From: Trichobilharzia szidati | Taxonomy: Eukaryota; Platyhelminthes; Trematoda; Strigeidida; Schistosomatidae | Length of the DNA stretch: 64,000 nt | NCBI GenBank assembly: GCA_944472155.2 | Contig: OX235272.1 | Location: forward strand, 88,604,020-88,668,019 | Direction: 5' to 3' | Shown: piece by piece, positions 43,605 through 55,009 of the stretch | Position numbering within the stretch: the first letter of the stretch is position 1 | Layout of the letters: the number at the start of each line of letters is the position of its first letter | Notes under the pieces: generated by a model | What the model was told of the DNA's origin: nothing | Database searches by the model: none | The model's input: the letters and a program-made list of their open reading frames with translations, nothing else | Translations under genes and position numbers: made by a program

Positions 43605-44010
43605 CACTAGCGACTGGCCCTATTCAGGCAGTTACCTGGGGTTCTAGTGAGAAGCCATGACCAGTAGGGTATGGCAGGTCGAAGGTGAGAACAGTTACTC
43701 ATCGAAGAAGACATTGTGAAGTGGTCACACTATATCGTGAATTGGTAGGAGTTAGAATTCACGGGCCATTGGATCAGGTTCCAGTGACTTAATGGTCTAC
43801 GAGCTCACCTTGTAACCAGAAGGTCCTGGGTTCGAACCCTGGTGGTGGGTGCGTACTGATGATGAGTCCCAAACTAGGACTGAACAGCTGTCCATTACTC
43901 CCTGCAGATTTTCCAATGGTTCTCTAAGCGGTGTTAGCTCATGATGAAATCCTCCAACCAATCAAAACAAAATCCCTATGAAGCCAACACTTGAGAATAC
44001 TCATTTACTT
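43605..44010 (+). mobile_element. SINE-A, full length reference copy
   Basis: Modules in order: leader from 43605, head with tgacttaatggtctacg (A box) and ggttcgaaccc (B box, 43829-43839), hammerhead relic 43852-43898, tail to 44005. The relic has GTACTG stem I and an ATGATGA core: only C3 changed in the first strand, but GAAA reads TGAA. Total length is about 400 bp. Confidence 0.88.
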
Positions 44011-44489
44011 TACACTAGTACTAGAATAACACAGTAAATTAGGCAATTTCAGCACGTGTTTTATTCATTTTTTCAATGAAGAAAGCAGCAATTGATAAAT
44101 TTAACCGTAAAATTGTAGTTTCAAAGTATTTATCATTGAATGTAAAGTATTTTATCCATCTGAAGAATGATCCTCATCATTATTTCTCAAAGTCACCAAT
44201 TTTGATACTTGTATTGAGTAGTTTGTTGTGCCTAATCATCGCTTATCCAGCTCTATAACCGTATACCAATTAAGAAATCAGTATTCCATTAGTGATTACG
44301 GAAACTGTTATAGTGTAAATTCCTGCTCCATAATAACTTTAAAAGAATTTATTTCTAAACTTTTGTTATGATGTCAACGCTATTATTTCGTGATAACACT
44401 GAAATTCAAATAGAGACGCTGAGTGGATGACATTATTACATATTGACGACGGAGTTGTTGGATTTTCTGATGTTGGACAAAATTGTCGA
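44011..44489. other. Nothing recognised
   Basis: A 60-codon frame at 44076-44258 has a hydrophobic end but no homolog I recognise. Confidence 0.4.
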
Positions 44490-45100
44490 ACAACTAGTTT
44501 AGTTTAATCTTAACAAAAGGCTGGTCCTGAAATCAGTGCAGTTCGCCAGAACTCTCAGTCCCCTGCATCAACCTCTGGCCAAACTATCCCCCGTCCTACC
44601 TCAGAGGTCCATCGTCCCCGTTACTCACAGAATACCAATCGACGCCCAAAAACGGGATTCCTATCATCCTGCTGGAATTGTGGTGCCTGGCTTTTAGTTA
44701 AATCTTGTCCACATAAGCAAAACAGGTGTCAAGACTGCAAAATTGTTTGACACAAAGGTAGTTTTAGCCAGCAACACACACAACAGCACTCACAGTGGTC
44801 ATCCTCGACAAGTCACTGCACACGCCATTTCCAGCCAGCACCTGCCTGCTAAAAATTTGTCATTGTTCGAACTTTACGTCCCAAGGAGAGTGCAACACCT
44901 GTTTCTCAACCATTACCACAAATTGACGTCTAACTCTTCTGTCTCAAACAATAACATGTTCGCAAGCTCGCCAAAGCATACGCACAGAGAGGAAGCAACG
45001 AATGCACCTCAAGTCTTCCAGTAAACATCGGCCAGCCAGGTGCAGCAAATAGACGATGCAGTTCCTGCTTAACTCCATTTAATACATCTCTTCTAAATGG
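44490..45100 (+). pseudogene. gypsy-type gag zinc-knuckle relic
   Basis: Around 44660-44760 the plus strand reads CWNCGAWLLVKSCPHKQNRC followed by QDCKIV and a stop, a Cys-rich knuckle typical of schistosome Ty3/gypsy Gag. Downstream frames are broken. Protease, RT and integrase motifs are absent, so the internal region is largely deleted. A purine run atggggggata at 45095-45106 may be the polypurine tract. Confidence 0.5.
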
Positions 45101-45106
45101 GGGGAT

Positions 45107-45475
45107 ATGTAGACAGATAAAAGATGGATTACCCTTCTTTGGTGATGTGGTGATCAAGGCCAGTCTGGAAATAAACTATAATTGGTTATACATCCTCTTA
45201 TGGTTATCTTCTCTCGCACATACGCCACTGGTCATGTTAATATATATATCATCGATTCCTCTTGTTTATACGGATATTACGGCCGATACTGAAATATACT
45301 TTCCTGCTCTAGTCGTTTTATTTTCTCGCTTTAGTATTGCTGGCTAGGGAAACAGATACCTGTGGTATACGATAATGGAGTAGCCTGACAATTGCGTGAT
45401 CACCGCGTCTGTGCCTAGCTCGCATCCCATTCAGCTAAACTTCTTGAGAATATAAAAGTGGCGACAACATAACAA
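45107..45475 (+). repeat. Possible gypsy LTR
   Basis: It starts TGTAGACAG right after the purine run and ends near ..cgacaaca at 45475, giving TG...CA ends. ataaaagtggcgac at the right resembles an LTR-primer-binding-site junction. No second LTR is in the window, so this is inference. Confidence 0.35.
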
Positions 45476-45719
45476 AATCTAGAATAAAATCACACTTAAT
45501 AGCTGAATTTCTTGTGAAACCTTCATCAACAATGAACCTATTAAAATCGGAGAGTATTCATTGTCTGTTGCATTCCATTTGAAGACTTTTCAAAGTTGTC
45601 TATCGTAAACCGAATTCACTAGTTTTGATTCTTCTAATGGATTATTTTTTATTTTGATAGTTTATACTAGTTATGAAATTGATTTTCCTTCAAAGGTGGC
45701 AGTAATATGATGAGAATAA

Positions 45720-46086
45720 TAATAGTAAAGTAAACATCAAGTATCTTAATCCAAGCGAATGACCTACCAAATGACCTTGTACAACCAATCAGAATAGCCG
45801 TATGAAATTGGTACATTAATAATTCGAAACATATACATTTAGGACGAATAACTTTAACTTTAACAACAATACTAACCCTAAACCTTACTTAACTCTAAAT
45901 CCAAATAAATCCTTAACTAACCAACTAACTAACTCGACATGACAACAAAATCAGGAAGGAATTGTGGATTAGTTTAAGAAGAGAATAATTAGAGTGGAAC
46001 GAGAGAAACGATATGTTTTGTTGTAAGAAGTCATTTGGTAGGTCGCTCGCTTGAGTTGTGATACTTGATGTTTACCACTAATAATA
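45720..46086. mobile_element. MITE-like element with 56 bp inverted repeats
   Basis: 45730-45785 and 46020-46075 are reverse complements at 47 of 56 positions (gtaaacatcaagtatc ... gacctaccaaatgac). Both ends abut aataat-type sequence (agaataataa left, ataataatga right), a possible duplicated target of about 8 bp. The 230 bp centre has no frame and includes taaccctaaacc. Confidence 0.7.
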
Positions 46087-46099
46087 ATGATACTTTGAT

Positions 46100-46330
46100 T
46101 AGAAACTAAGGAATGACTAGCACCACGTTTGGAGTCCGTGGTTTTGTGCAGACTGAATTCTATAAGTCAGGTTTGCAGTGCGGCCACCATGCCTAATGTT
46201 TCGACATCATTTTCTACTCTGAACTGTCGTTATTAGATAGATCAATCGGAAGGAGACCCTGAACCTAAGTTTCGTGCTTACTAGCACTCACCAGCCAGCA
46301 AGACGTACCTACAATTGATATATGTGTAAA
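46100..46330 (-). mobile_element. SINE-B 3' half with altered hammerhead
   Basis: The minus strand (46325-46240) gives cttgctggctggtgagtgc, a loop, gcacgaaac and ttaggttcaggg. Stem II gtgc/gcac and GAAA are present, but the core has a 4 bp duplication (CTGGCTGGTGA). 46140-46200 is the flanking module also seen at 55.06 kb. Confidence 0.6.
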
Positions 46331-46450
46331 ACTTTGGCAGTGTGGAAGTATTAAATTCCATATTAATTTGTTTATTAAATATATCACAGTGAAACAGTGT
46401 TATTTATAGAATGACGTTTCGTACAATAAAATTTACAGCAATAGATACAT
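46310..46450 (+). repeat. Repeat E copy
   Basis: aattccatattaatttg, tatcacagtgaaacagtg, tttatagaatgacgtttcg and aaaatttac match 19720-19800. Confidence 0.55.
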
Positions 46451-46479
46451 TTGTAAAAGGATAACACAGAGCAAAGGGC

Positions 46480-48235
46480 AAAGGATAAGTGAGGTGATCT
46501 CCGAGAAGAATAGCGCCATAACTGGCTGTAAGGATAGACAACTGGAACGTCGAAAGAAGCACTCTGAGGAACAGTTAAATTGGCCTACAGCCTCTCTCAA
46601 GCCATCGAGCATCCAACACCTCCCTGAATGGGATATAAACAGTGGTTTCCAGTCCCTAACTCAGGTCACAAAAGTTATTTCTTGTCTGAAAGAAGGCGAG
46701 GAAGTGGGGACTGATGGAATGACTCCAAAGGCGTTTAAGGACGGTGGGGACAGTTTACTGTCTGGTCTGACTAAGATATTAGACAACGTTTGGGAATCAG
46801 AGATAGTCCCGTTGAGCTTGTGTAAGTCATCAGTAGTCCCAGTACACCAGAATGGAGACAGGTCTTCCTGTGATGATCACAGGGGGATTAGCTTGACCAA
46901 TATGTTATCTAAAGTTCTAGGCTCAATAATCATGCGTAGACTAAGTGGTGCTCGTGAGAAACGAATAAGAGAAAATGAGGCAGGCTTTGAACCGGGAATA
47001 GGGTGTATTGATCATATCTTCACTTCTTGACAGATTCTGAAACATAGGCATACTTACCGGCGTCCAGCAGTTTCTTGACGTTAAAGCTGCATTAGATTCC
47101 GTCGACCGAGAGGTATTATGACAATATTTGGCCGTGAAGGGAATACTGAGAAAATGCATTGCACTTATCAAGGCACTCTACTCGAACTCATGAAGCAGGG
47201 TAAGAGCCTACGGAGAGTTGTCATCTGAAGTGGTGACAACCAGTGGTGCCCGTCAGGGATGCCCACTGTCTCTATTTCTGTTTAACTTCATCATAGACGT
47301 ATTAATGGACTTAACTCTAACTAACTTCTGCGACTCAGAGATTGACTTGTTATCAGGGAATAGTCTTGTTGACTTAGAATAGGAGGGTGAGTTTGCTTTC
47401 CTGAGTGAAGAAGCTGACAAAACGCAGAGTCTTCTGAGCACCTTGAGCAGCATTCTTCGAATTTTTGGCATGTGATTCGCTCCCGTCAAATGTAAAATGA
47501 TACTATAGGACTGGACTACATCGACTCCTAGCCTAAAGATAGAGAGTAAAATGTTGAAGTGTGTTGACCACTTCAATTATTTGGAAGTCAAATCAGCCCT
47601 AATCGACTGATCTCTGATGAAATCTCAGCAGGAATATGGAGGCCTCGTGTGGCATTTGTCAGCATTCTCCATCTCTAGTGTAGACGTGATATGGGCTATC
47701 CATCAAAAGACACATGCACTGCACAGATGTGCGTTCTGTCCTCCCTTATGTCTATGAGACATGGCCATTGAAAGTGGAAGACATGAAAAGTTTATCTGTC
47801 TTTGATCATAGGTGTCTGAGTTCTACCTCCCGTGTTAGGTGGTATAATATAGAGTGAGTATTATTGTGGTTAGGCATTGAGTGTTAGGTAAGAAGGGGAA
47901 GTCAATCGATGAAGTTGTGAAGCTACATCGATTGAGATGGCGAAGACGTGTGTTACGCATGCCTAGTCATCGCCTTCCTCGACGGGCAATGTTAGCCGCT
48001 GACATAGGATCAGGTTGTAAAAGAGTTAGTTGTGGTCGTCAAACCAAAACATGGCTTCATCAGTCAATGAAATCTATGGGTTAGTTTAAACCACGTCGGG
48101 AGTTGTAGACTTCCTCGTTAGGGCAGTCAGGACGGTAAGGATCAATGGCTGGAGATGATTGGGGATATGGCTCAAATTCATCGTCAATGGAGCAGATTCA
48201 TTCACTCTTTGTGATTTATCATACCCAATATAACT
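46480..48235 (+). pseudogene. Second LINE family, RT to C-terminus
   Basis: The 178-codon frame 46494-47030 gives KVISCLKEGEEVGTDGMTPKAF, SLCKSSVVPVHQNGDRSSCD, HRGISLTNMLSKVLGSIIMRRL and ENEAGFEPGIGCIDHIF. After a stop: VKAALDSVDREVL (motif A), SGARQGCPLSLFLFNFIIDVL (motif B, split by changes), a destroyed motif C (VDLE-stop-EGEF at about 47372-47395), FGM, and SSLRRDIR-type remnants. VLGKKGKSIDEVVKLHRLRWRRRVLRMPSHRLPRRAM lies at 47878-47990. The C-terminal TKTW..SMKS and MAQIHRQWSRFIHSL-type ends close it near 48215. It differs throughout from the 11-14 kb RTE (RGISLTN instead of RGIMLLS). The clade is not decided here. Confidence 0.85.
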
Positions 48236-48349
48236 CTAATGTTGTTTCACATTACTCTTCTTTTTCTCTCACACTTCTGTTTATTATCTCTGTTTAGAAT
48301 CTCTCTTTACTCTTTTCTCTTGCTTTGTATGCTACATAGAGGGAGAGTG

Positions 48350-48572
48350 GCAACTCGAACTGCTGCACATCTGTGCAAAGTTCTACGTTGAAACCAGTCA
48401 GTAAGTCACTCAGCAACGCTGGGTGATACAGGTTCCAATCTTAAAAAGGTCATGAGTTCCTTCAAGATTGGAGACACTTTTCGTTGACTGATGAATACCA
48501 ACAAGCATGAAACGTACGTCGAAGGCTTCCTGATGATTGTTTCCAACCATCCAATAACAATAGTAATTATTA
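48350..48572 (+). mobile_element. SINE-B copy, hammerhead with broken stem I
   Basis: Head remnant (taagtcactcagcaacgctggg, ggttccaatc), then gactgatgaatacc...gcatgaaacgtacgtcg (about 48497-48530). CTGATGA and GAAA are both intact and stem III acg/cgt is good. Stem I no longer pairs (gttga versus gaagg) and stem II is weak. Confidence 0.75.
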
Positions 48573-49784
48573 ATAGTAGGCTTATTCTAAACAATAAGGT
48601 TTGCATACAGTTCAGAGTTTTCAGTGTATTTTATCTACCACTTATTTAGAATTTGCAATTAGTGGTAGTGGACAGTATACCATTTGATGAAATATTGTTG
48701 AATCTAAAACATACACCAACTCACGACAGTTCTGTCCCTTCAAAACATACATAACAGTATACTGAAAGTCATTGAAAAATGTAGGTGAACACAGATTACT
48801 TTCCAAAAACGTAATTAGATGGTTAAAACAAAATGAAATGGAGTAAATTTAACGTATTATGGCCTATAGAATGTTAGGTAGCGCCATTATTTAAAAATAC
48901 CGCCAACCTTCTTTTCAGTATTTAATGTGAACAATACAAATGACAACAGTGTATAATTAATGTGTTTTTTTAAGTTTTTATAGAAAAATATTATAGAAAA
49001 CAGTTTTGTTTAATTCTGTTACATTTATAATTACTTTTCAATCTACTTTATTTACAGTTTTGTAGTGGTCATTATGTTTGTGTATTTTTCTTTCCTTCAT
49101 ATTTGTATATCACGTGATAATCATGAGTTTAGCCGAATTCATTGAAGTTTGATGTTTTTTTAATAAGATGTACCTTACCTACTTACCTGCCAAAAAATAC
49201 GAATTAAATATGGCGTACACAAGACAATATTTAAACTCATCTTTTCTAAGCATTCCGTTAATTCAGTGTTTTATGCATTGAAAAATTTAATAACACGATT
49301 GTCTTTCTGAATATATTTCTTTTTTTGTTGGTTGATTTTAAGCAAATTAAAATGGACTATTCCTATTAAACAACATCAAATAATATTATTATTACTACTA
49401 AGTGATGATACAGAGTGATCAATATATTGATTTTTTAATGCTGTTTAAATGATTAATAGGCAGAATGATCAAGATTAAATACTTTTTGTTCACTAATAAA
49501 TAATTCGAGAGATGAAAATCGCACAAATATGTGGGAAAACTTTACTTATTCATTGGTGAAACAGCTGTTGAGTTATTTGGAAGTTTTCCAGACCTCTCCA
49601 ACTTTTATAATTTGTTGAAGAAAATTATTTTATAGTAAATGAATGGACTCCGAAGAAGTATTCAGTGTGAGGAAGTGTACTGAGGCAACTTATAATGTAG
49701 CTAAACTAAATGGAAGTTAAGTGAAATGTATCACAGAGAACAGAAATGTGGTCTAATGTAATATTGATAAGAATTTACAAGAAT
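48573..49784. other. AT-rich, nothing recognised
   Basis: No open frame above noise and no known repeat motif in 1.2 kb. Confidence 0.45.
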
Positions 49785-50065
49785 CAGTTTGTAGGGATTG
49801 TATTTGTTTCAGGTTAGACCGTGGATTGATTCAGTTACAGAACCATTGAAAACCAGGGAGTACTGGACAGCTGTCTCATCCTAGTTTGGGAATCATCGGC
49901 AGTACGTACCCACCACCAGGGTTCGAACCCAGGACCTTCCGGTTACAAGGCAAGCTCGTATACCATTCAGCCACTGCTAGCCGATTCAATGACCCATGGA
50001 TTCTGACTTCTACCAACTCGTGATCTTGCGCGACCACCAACCAGTGTCATTGGTGGGACTTCATC
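49785..50065 (-). mobile_element. SINE-A copy
   Basis: Tail, hammerhead relic (49858-49905; minus core CCGATGA, with GAAA as GAGA), B-box complement gggttcgaaccc, head, leader. It abuts an RTE fragment. Confidence 0.83.
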
Positions 50066-51105
50066 CTCACTTGATAAGGCCTTCGAAAGCGTTGACTGTG
50101 AAGTAATTTAGATACTACTTCAACACCATGGAGTGCCACAAATCCTTAGCAACCTCATTCAACAGCTAAACAACAATGCCACATGTCAGGTGACCCACAA
50201 TGGAAGTCTCAGCAAAGAAGCCTTTGAAGTAAAGACAGGAGTAAGACAAGGCTGCCTACCATCACCAATGATATTCCTCATAATGGTGGACTGGAGTATG
50301 CGGCACACCGTATCTAGGTTGGGCAAAGACAGAAGTGCGTTGGACTGATAAGAAGACTCTAAAATTCTGTACTTTGCGGATGTCACAAAAACTCGAAGAC
50401 TTACAGGTGAAAGCCAACAAGTTGTCAGAAGAGGCAGTGAAGAAAGGACTTCAAGTGAACATAGAGAAAACAGAGGTGATGAAGACAACCAACAATATCA
50501 ACAACAACAAGCACTAACCACTATCATGTGACAGCACGATTGAGGATGTCAAAGGCAGTTGGGATCGGAAAGGCAAAACAGACCTTCATCACACTAAAAT
50601 CAGTTTGGAAATCTTCTGCACTCAGCATGAAGTACAAAATTTTGATTATTAACACCAGTGTTAAGTCATTTCTTCTATATAGATCAGAAACATGGCCAGA
50701 GCATCATGGAAGGCATTTCCAACGGGCCACTGCAAACTTTCATTAACAGCTGCCGTCCCTGGCTCCATACTGAAGATCAAATGGCCAGTAGGAATTATCA
50801 ACAAGAAACTCAAGGAACGAACCAACCGAGAACCTATCGCTCAACAAATATGCAGAAGATAATGGAGGTGGATCGGACATATGCCGAGAAGACCGTCGAA
50901 TAGCATCGCTAGCCAGGCCATCGCTCGAGTGGAATCCAAATAGGACACGACGAGGTGGCCATGGGTACTTGGGTGATATGTAGGAGATTGTATGAGTAGG
51001 ATATGAGAGACTATGGCCAATCGTTGGGCCATGTGAAGAGGATCACAGAGATTTGGTGTTGACGCCTTATATTTCACTCGGAATTTTAGGAAACGATAAT
51101 AATGC
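50066..51105 (+). pseudogene. RTE LINE, 5'-truncated within RT motif A
   Basis: DKAFESVDCEVI at about 50080 (motif A), HHGVPQILSNLIQQLNNNATCQVTHNG, FEVKTGVRQGCLPSPMIFLI (motif B), and a damaged motif C near 50365 (KFCTLRMSQKLEDLQVKANKL). Then SEEAVKKGLQVNIEKTEVMK, the thumb, LLYRSETW, and ICRR-WRWIGHMPRR-type residues at 50850-50890. The terminus is tatttcactcggaatttt with a gataataatg tail. Frameshifts are at several points. Confidence 0.86.
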
Positions 51106-52604
51106 AGAATAATATACCAAAAACAGTGACAAGCTGGAAATTATGGAAGAGATTAGAGTAGTCGACTATGACCAAAATGGAGACAGCATGTAGATACTGT
51201 AAAGAGATGACTGTTTTGGTACTTAAGGGTAATTCACACACACACATGGAGATGATTACGCAATCATACGAAGAATCCTTCCAATAAAATGAAAGACATG
51301 GATGCAAATACGGAGTTACGTCACAAAAACTGAGATGAAATTCCCATGAGTTAGTAATAGTCTATTTTGGTCATGCAGTTCAAGTTTAACTCTTTGGATA
51401 GCTACGGCTTCAGCAATTCAAAATAGCTTTGACGTGCTTTATCTGTTCACCACCTTAACAGATTCTGACGTATCAATCTAGTGTACGATATCAACCAGGT
51501 GCCGCGTTATGCAGCTGTGATGCAGAGCTGAGGTTCTAAAACGTAGACTCTTGGGAATAGCATAAACATTTGGAAAAAGTTCTATCACACAAAATAGGCT
51601 GCACCTGATTCTCATACAAATCATTACTAGTCTTCTTTCCCCCATCTCTCTCTTTCTCTCCGTTTCGAATATTAAGTAAAGAGCTGTAGGCTATTGAAAG
51701 TATCATTCATATAACAATGTCTAGTTATAAGAATCTATTTTTTTTCAAATCGTATGATTTCTCTAAACTATACAAATATTTAACTATCATCATCATTTTT
51801 TATATTTGTCATTTTAAAATGAATACTAATCTTCATTCTTTTTTTTCTGTCATTTAAACAAAGAACAATGAGTGAATCAACACACACACACACACACAAG
51901 TAGAATCGAATTCAACACTAAATATTTGACAGTTGTCTAAACATTTCAATACATTTCAGAGAGTTATTAAAACAATGGAAAAGGAATTTAAATAAAGCTT
52001 ATTTTTTTACCTTCAGAAGGTTATACTATCATTTTTGTTTACATTTATGTATGCATTGTTTAAACATTTGAATACTGACCATCAAATACTAGACATGAGG
52101 CGACTGTCACAATTTGAACTTATTCTGATTTGGCTTTTTTGTTATCAAAAGCTCATAGCTAAAAATCGTCAGATATTAGTATCAATGAGAAGTAACATTG
52201 TAGTGAAATATTCGTTGTATACGTATACACCAAATACATTGGATTATTATGATTCTTATAAAACGAAGACTCTGGTGGCTTTTATCAACAGATTTATCTT
52301 TAGAACACACAGTTATGTGATGACTCTTAGCTTCTATGAGGGCAGAACAATGGAACATCATACTACAGATCCAATTTGACCCTCCAAAGTCTCATTTGAC
52401 TGAAATTTGGAAAATATGCGGTACACAGATGCTGTACAGCGGAAAAGCTTCTCAGGCATTTAAGAAGTAATTTTTCAACTATACGGAGAGAGTCGTAAAC
52501 CAAAGAAAACTGAAGAATAGCATGAAGTTGATAAAAGTACACAAAAGTAAATGTGAAGCATTATCTCTTATCTTCAAATCACTGAAAAAAGGACTGATTG
52601 ATAT
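51106..52604. other. Unassigned, one 114-codon frame
   Basis: The plus frame 52035-52379 encodes a basic protein rich in aromatic residues with no recognisable domain, no clear exon borders and no repeat match. I regard it as chance. An (ac)n run lies at 51881-51898. Confidence 0.4.
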
Positions 52605-52988
52605 TCAAGTATTGGTTTGCAGGGATTCAATTGGTTGCTGGATTTCATTATGAGCTGACACTGGTTATAGGACTATTGGAAAACCAACAGGAAGTACTGG
52701 GCAGCTGTTTCGTCTAGTTTGGGACTTTCCAGAAGCACGCACCCACCACCAGGGGTCGAACCCACGACCTTCTGGTTACAAGGTGACCATTAAACCATTG
52801 GGACTCGATCCAATCACCAGTCCATGAATTCCAACTTCTGCTAATTCATGATATGGAGCGACCACTAGGCAATGTCATTGCTGGCGAGTATTTGTCCTCA
52901 CACCTGACCTGATGTACGCCACTCGTCACGACTTACCACTAGAACACAGGTAACTACCTACCTGAATAGGGCCAGCTCCTAGTAAGCC
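52605..52988 (-). mobile_element. SINE-A, full length
   Basis: Tail tatt ggtttgcagggattcaattgg, hammerhead relic 52687-52735, B-box complement ggggtcgaaccc, head with a short deletion (gtgaccattaaacc), leader and end acctacctgaatagggcc. Confidence 0.83.
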
Positions 52989-53390
52989 TCAGATTGATAT
53001 TGAGGTGCTGATTTGCAGGGATTTCATGGGTTTCAGCATTTCATCACGAAATGAAATCGGTTAGAGGACCACTGGAAATCCTGGGAGTAAACGGGGTAGC
53101 CAACTAGTCATATCAAGTCGAGTGTGCGTGCGAATACATGACATTCGCTAGTGGTCATGTCATGGCAGAAGTTGGAATTCGTGGGCTGGCCATTGGGTCG
53201 GGTCCCAGTGGCTTAATACTCTTCAAGCTCGCCTTGTGACTAGAAGGTCCCGGGTTCGACTCCTAACGGTGAGTGCGCGCTGATGAAGAGTCCCAAACTA
53301 GGATGAAACAGCTGTCTAGTACTCCTTGTTGGTTTTCCAATGGTCCTCTAACCGATGTCAGTTCAAGCTGAAATTCTGAAAGATTGTTTG
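52989..53390 (+). mobile_element. SINE-A fold-back: minus tail joined to a plus copy
   Basis: 52995-53085 is a minus tail (gatttgcagggatttcatgg). From about 53090 a plus copy runs: leader, head tggcttaatactcttc, B box gggttcgactcc, relic 53278-53325 (ATGAAGA core, GAAA kept) and tail. Confidence 0.78.
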
Positions 53391-53560
53391 TGTGTATTGC
53401 TTGTGTGCGCATCGATTGATTAACCCGATGCTTCGAACGTAGTTGTTGAGGGCGAATCATCAGGGAAGTCCACCTCAAAATTTTTGAATATCATGAATCA
53501 TGGCTCACAGAAGGGAAAATGTTAAAAAAACATTCTGGAATATCACACGTGTACATTTAG
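53391..53560 (-). repeat. PLE terminal module fragment
   Basis: The minus strand carries CTGATGATTCGCCCTC...TTCGAAGCATCGGG (53463-53420) and gttaatcaatcg, the arrangement seen at PLE ends in this window, but no coding remains. Confidence 0.45.
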
Positions 53561-53639
53561 TGGACACTAGTCATCAAACTTATATTCTCTGGACTATCAC
53601 CGACGATTTATCTGATTGTAGTGCAATGCATCATGTTGC

Positions 53640-54345
53640 AATCCGTGGGAATTAAGAAGACAGACATATGGTGGACCAGTAAAAACACACTCTGAAAGAT
53701 CTGGAATTGGTAGAAGATTTACATTTCGCGTCTCAAAAACTCTAAGATATACAAGTGAAAACCAACCATTTGACTGAAGACTGAAGAAAGACCGGAAGGA
53801 GTTCAGGTGAACATCTACAAGACAAAGGTTATTAAGATACTCAAATAACAACAGCAAACAGCAGTAACAATTTTTTTTTGATTTACAGCTTGATTCCACA
53901 CCGTATTTTCAGTACAAGTATGGAATTTTCAGCATGGATATCGGTTGCCCAAATTCAGGCATACCATAGATATCGGGTGTGCGCCGGCAGGGGATCGAAC
54001 CCCGGACCATGTGCATGGTCGGCGAGAGTACTAACCACTGTGCCACCGACGCATAATTCTAAAGGAAGTCTCCTTTGTCACACTCCACCCACAGACCGTA
54101 TAGTTTCAACTACAGGTACCAACAAGGATGGAGATGTCAAACACATCCAGGTTACGATCGATAAAGCAGCATACGCGTTCACTAGTAATCATAAAATCAG
54201 TATAAAGGTGTACAGCACATATTTGACTCGGAAATCTGATATGGTAATATCATGTGAAGCATTTTCAAGAGCTACACACTTCCCTAGCTCGAAACTCAAG
54301 ATTAGATGGCTGACTAGCCAGAAAGGACAAGTACCAAGGACCCCT
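53640..54345 (+). pseudogene. RTE fragment interrupted by SINE-D
   Basis: Before the insertion: HTLKDLELVEDLHF, SQKL-DIQVKTNHLTED and a (caa)-rich run at 53848-53860. After it (54056 on): ILKEVSFVTLH, degenerate GTNKDGDVK and KLKIRWLTSQKGQ near 54295. Rejoining the edges restores RTE order (Q-run then KETTSFTYLGS-type block), so SINE-D landed inside this copy. Confidence 0.75.
53868..54053 (-). mobile_element. SINE-D nested in RTE
   Basis: Head ggtggcacagtggttagtac (A box), B box ggggttcgatccc (complement at 53991-54003), gaccatgcacatggtc hairpin, body gatatccatgctgaaaattcc, and an A9 tail (T run at 53871-53879). Best copy of this family here. Confidence 0.86.
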
Positions 54346-54374
54346 GACAAGCAGAATACCAGTGGGTAATAACT

Positions 54375-54835
54375 TCATGTCTACCAAATATTTGTGAAGA
54401 AGCGAAAAATTTCCATCCAGAGAGGGGAAGGTAACCTTTTGAACAACACTATAAAGAAGAGAATATCAAAAGCCCTAAAAGGAACGTTCCTCGACTCTAC
54501 ATTAAGATTGGTATTCTCTTGTTGTCCAATGTTCTGAAATAACTCTAAAAATAAACTATCTCATGTAACCAGTTCTATGTGTGTCTACCATTTCGTATGC
54601 TCCTGTGGAGCGGGGTATATGGGTCATTCTATGTGTGCTTTGTTTCAAAGAGTCAAACAACATTATCCTGTAAGCAGTGCTATAATTGAACACGTATTCA
54701 ATACTACCCACTCAGTATGTAAGGAGAACTCATTCAAAGTTATCTACAAAGTTAAAAGAAGCCTCTCGAAAAAGACATGCTTCAATACTCTATGCACCGC
54801 TTAAGAAGTTCAGATGGAGAACTTTGACTTATTTA
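54375..54835 (+). pseudogene. PLE endonuclease fragment
   Basis: After a degenerate linker: MCVYHFVCSCGAGYMGHSMC, ALFQRVKQHYP, SAIIEHVFNTTHSVCKENSFKVIYKVKRSL. The GIY-YIG core has Y..YMG with the expected Cys pair and a shifted arginine. RT is absent. Confidence 0.78.
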
Positions 54836-55009
54836 CACAGAAGAAACTTCTCCATCTCCTACTTCCACACTGGGTATAATTCCAAGTACAACTGTTATCA
54901 GTATTTCGTTATTAATCCGCTTTTGTGCATTTCTCGTATGACATATATTATCATTATTCTCTTATCTAACCTACCGATGTAGACATTGGTTCGAAGTAAT
55001 TCTTTATTT

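Noticed and set aside
52035..52379. 114-codon plus-strand frame as a gene
   Set aside because: Composition follows local AT-rich sequence; no motif or exon structure.
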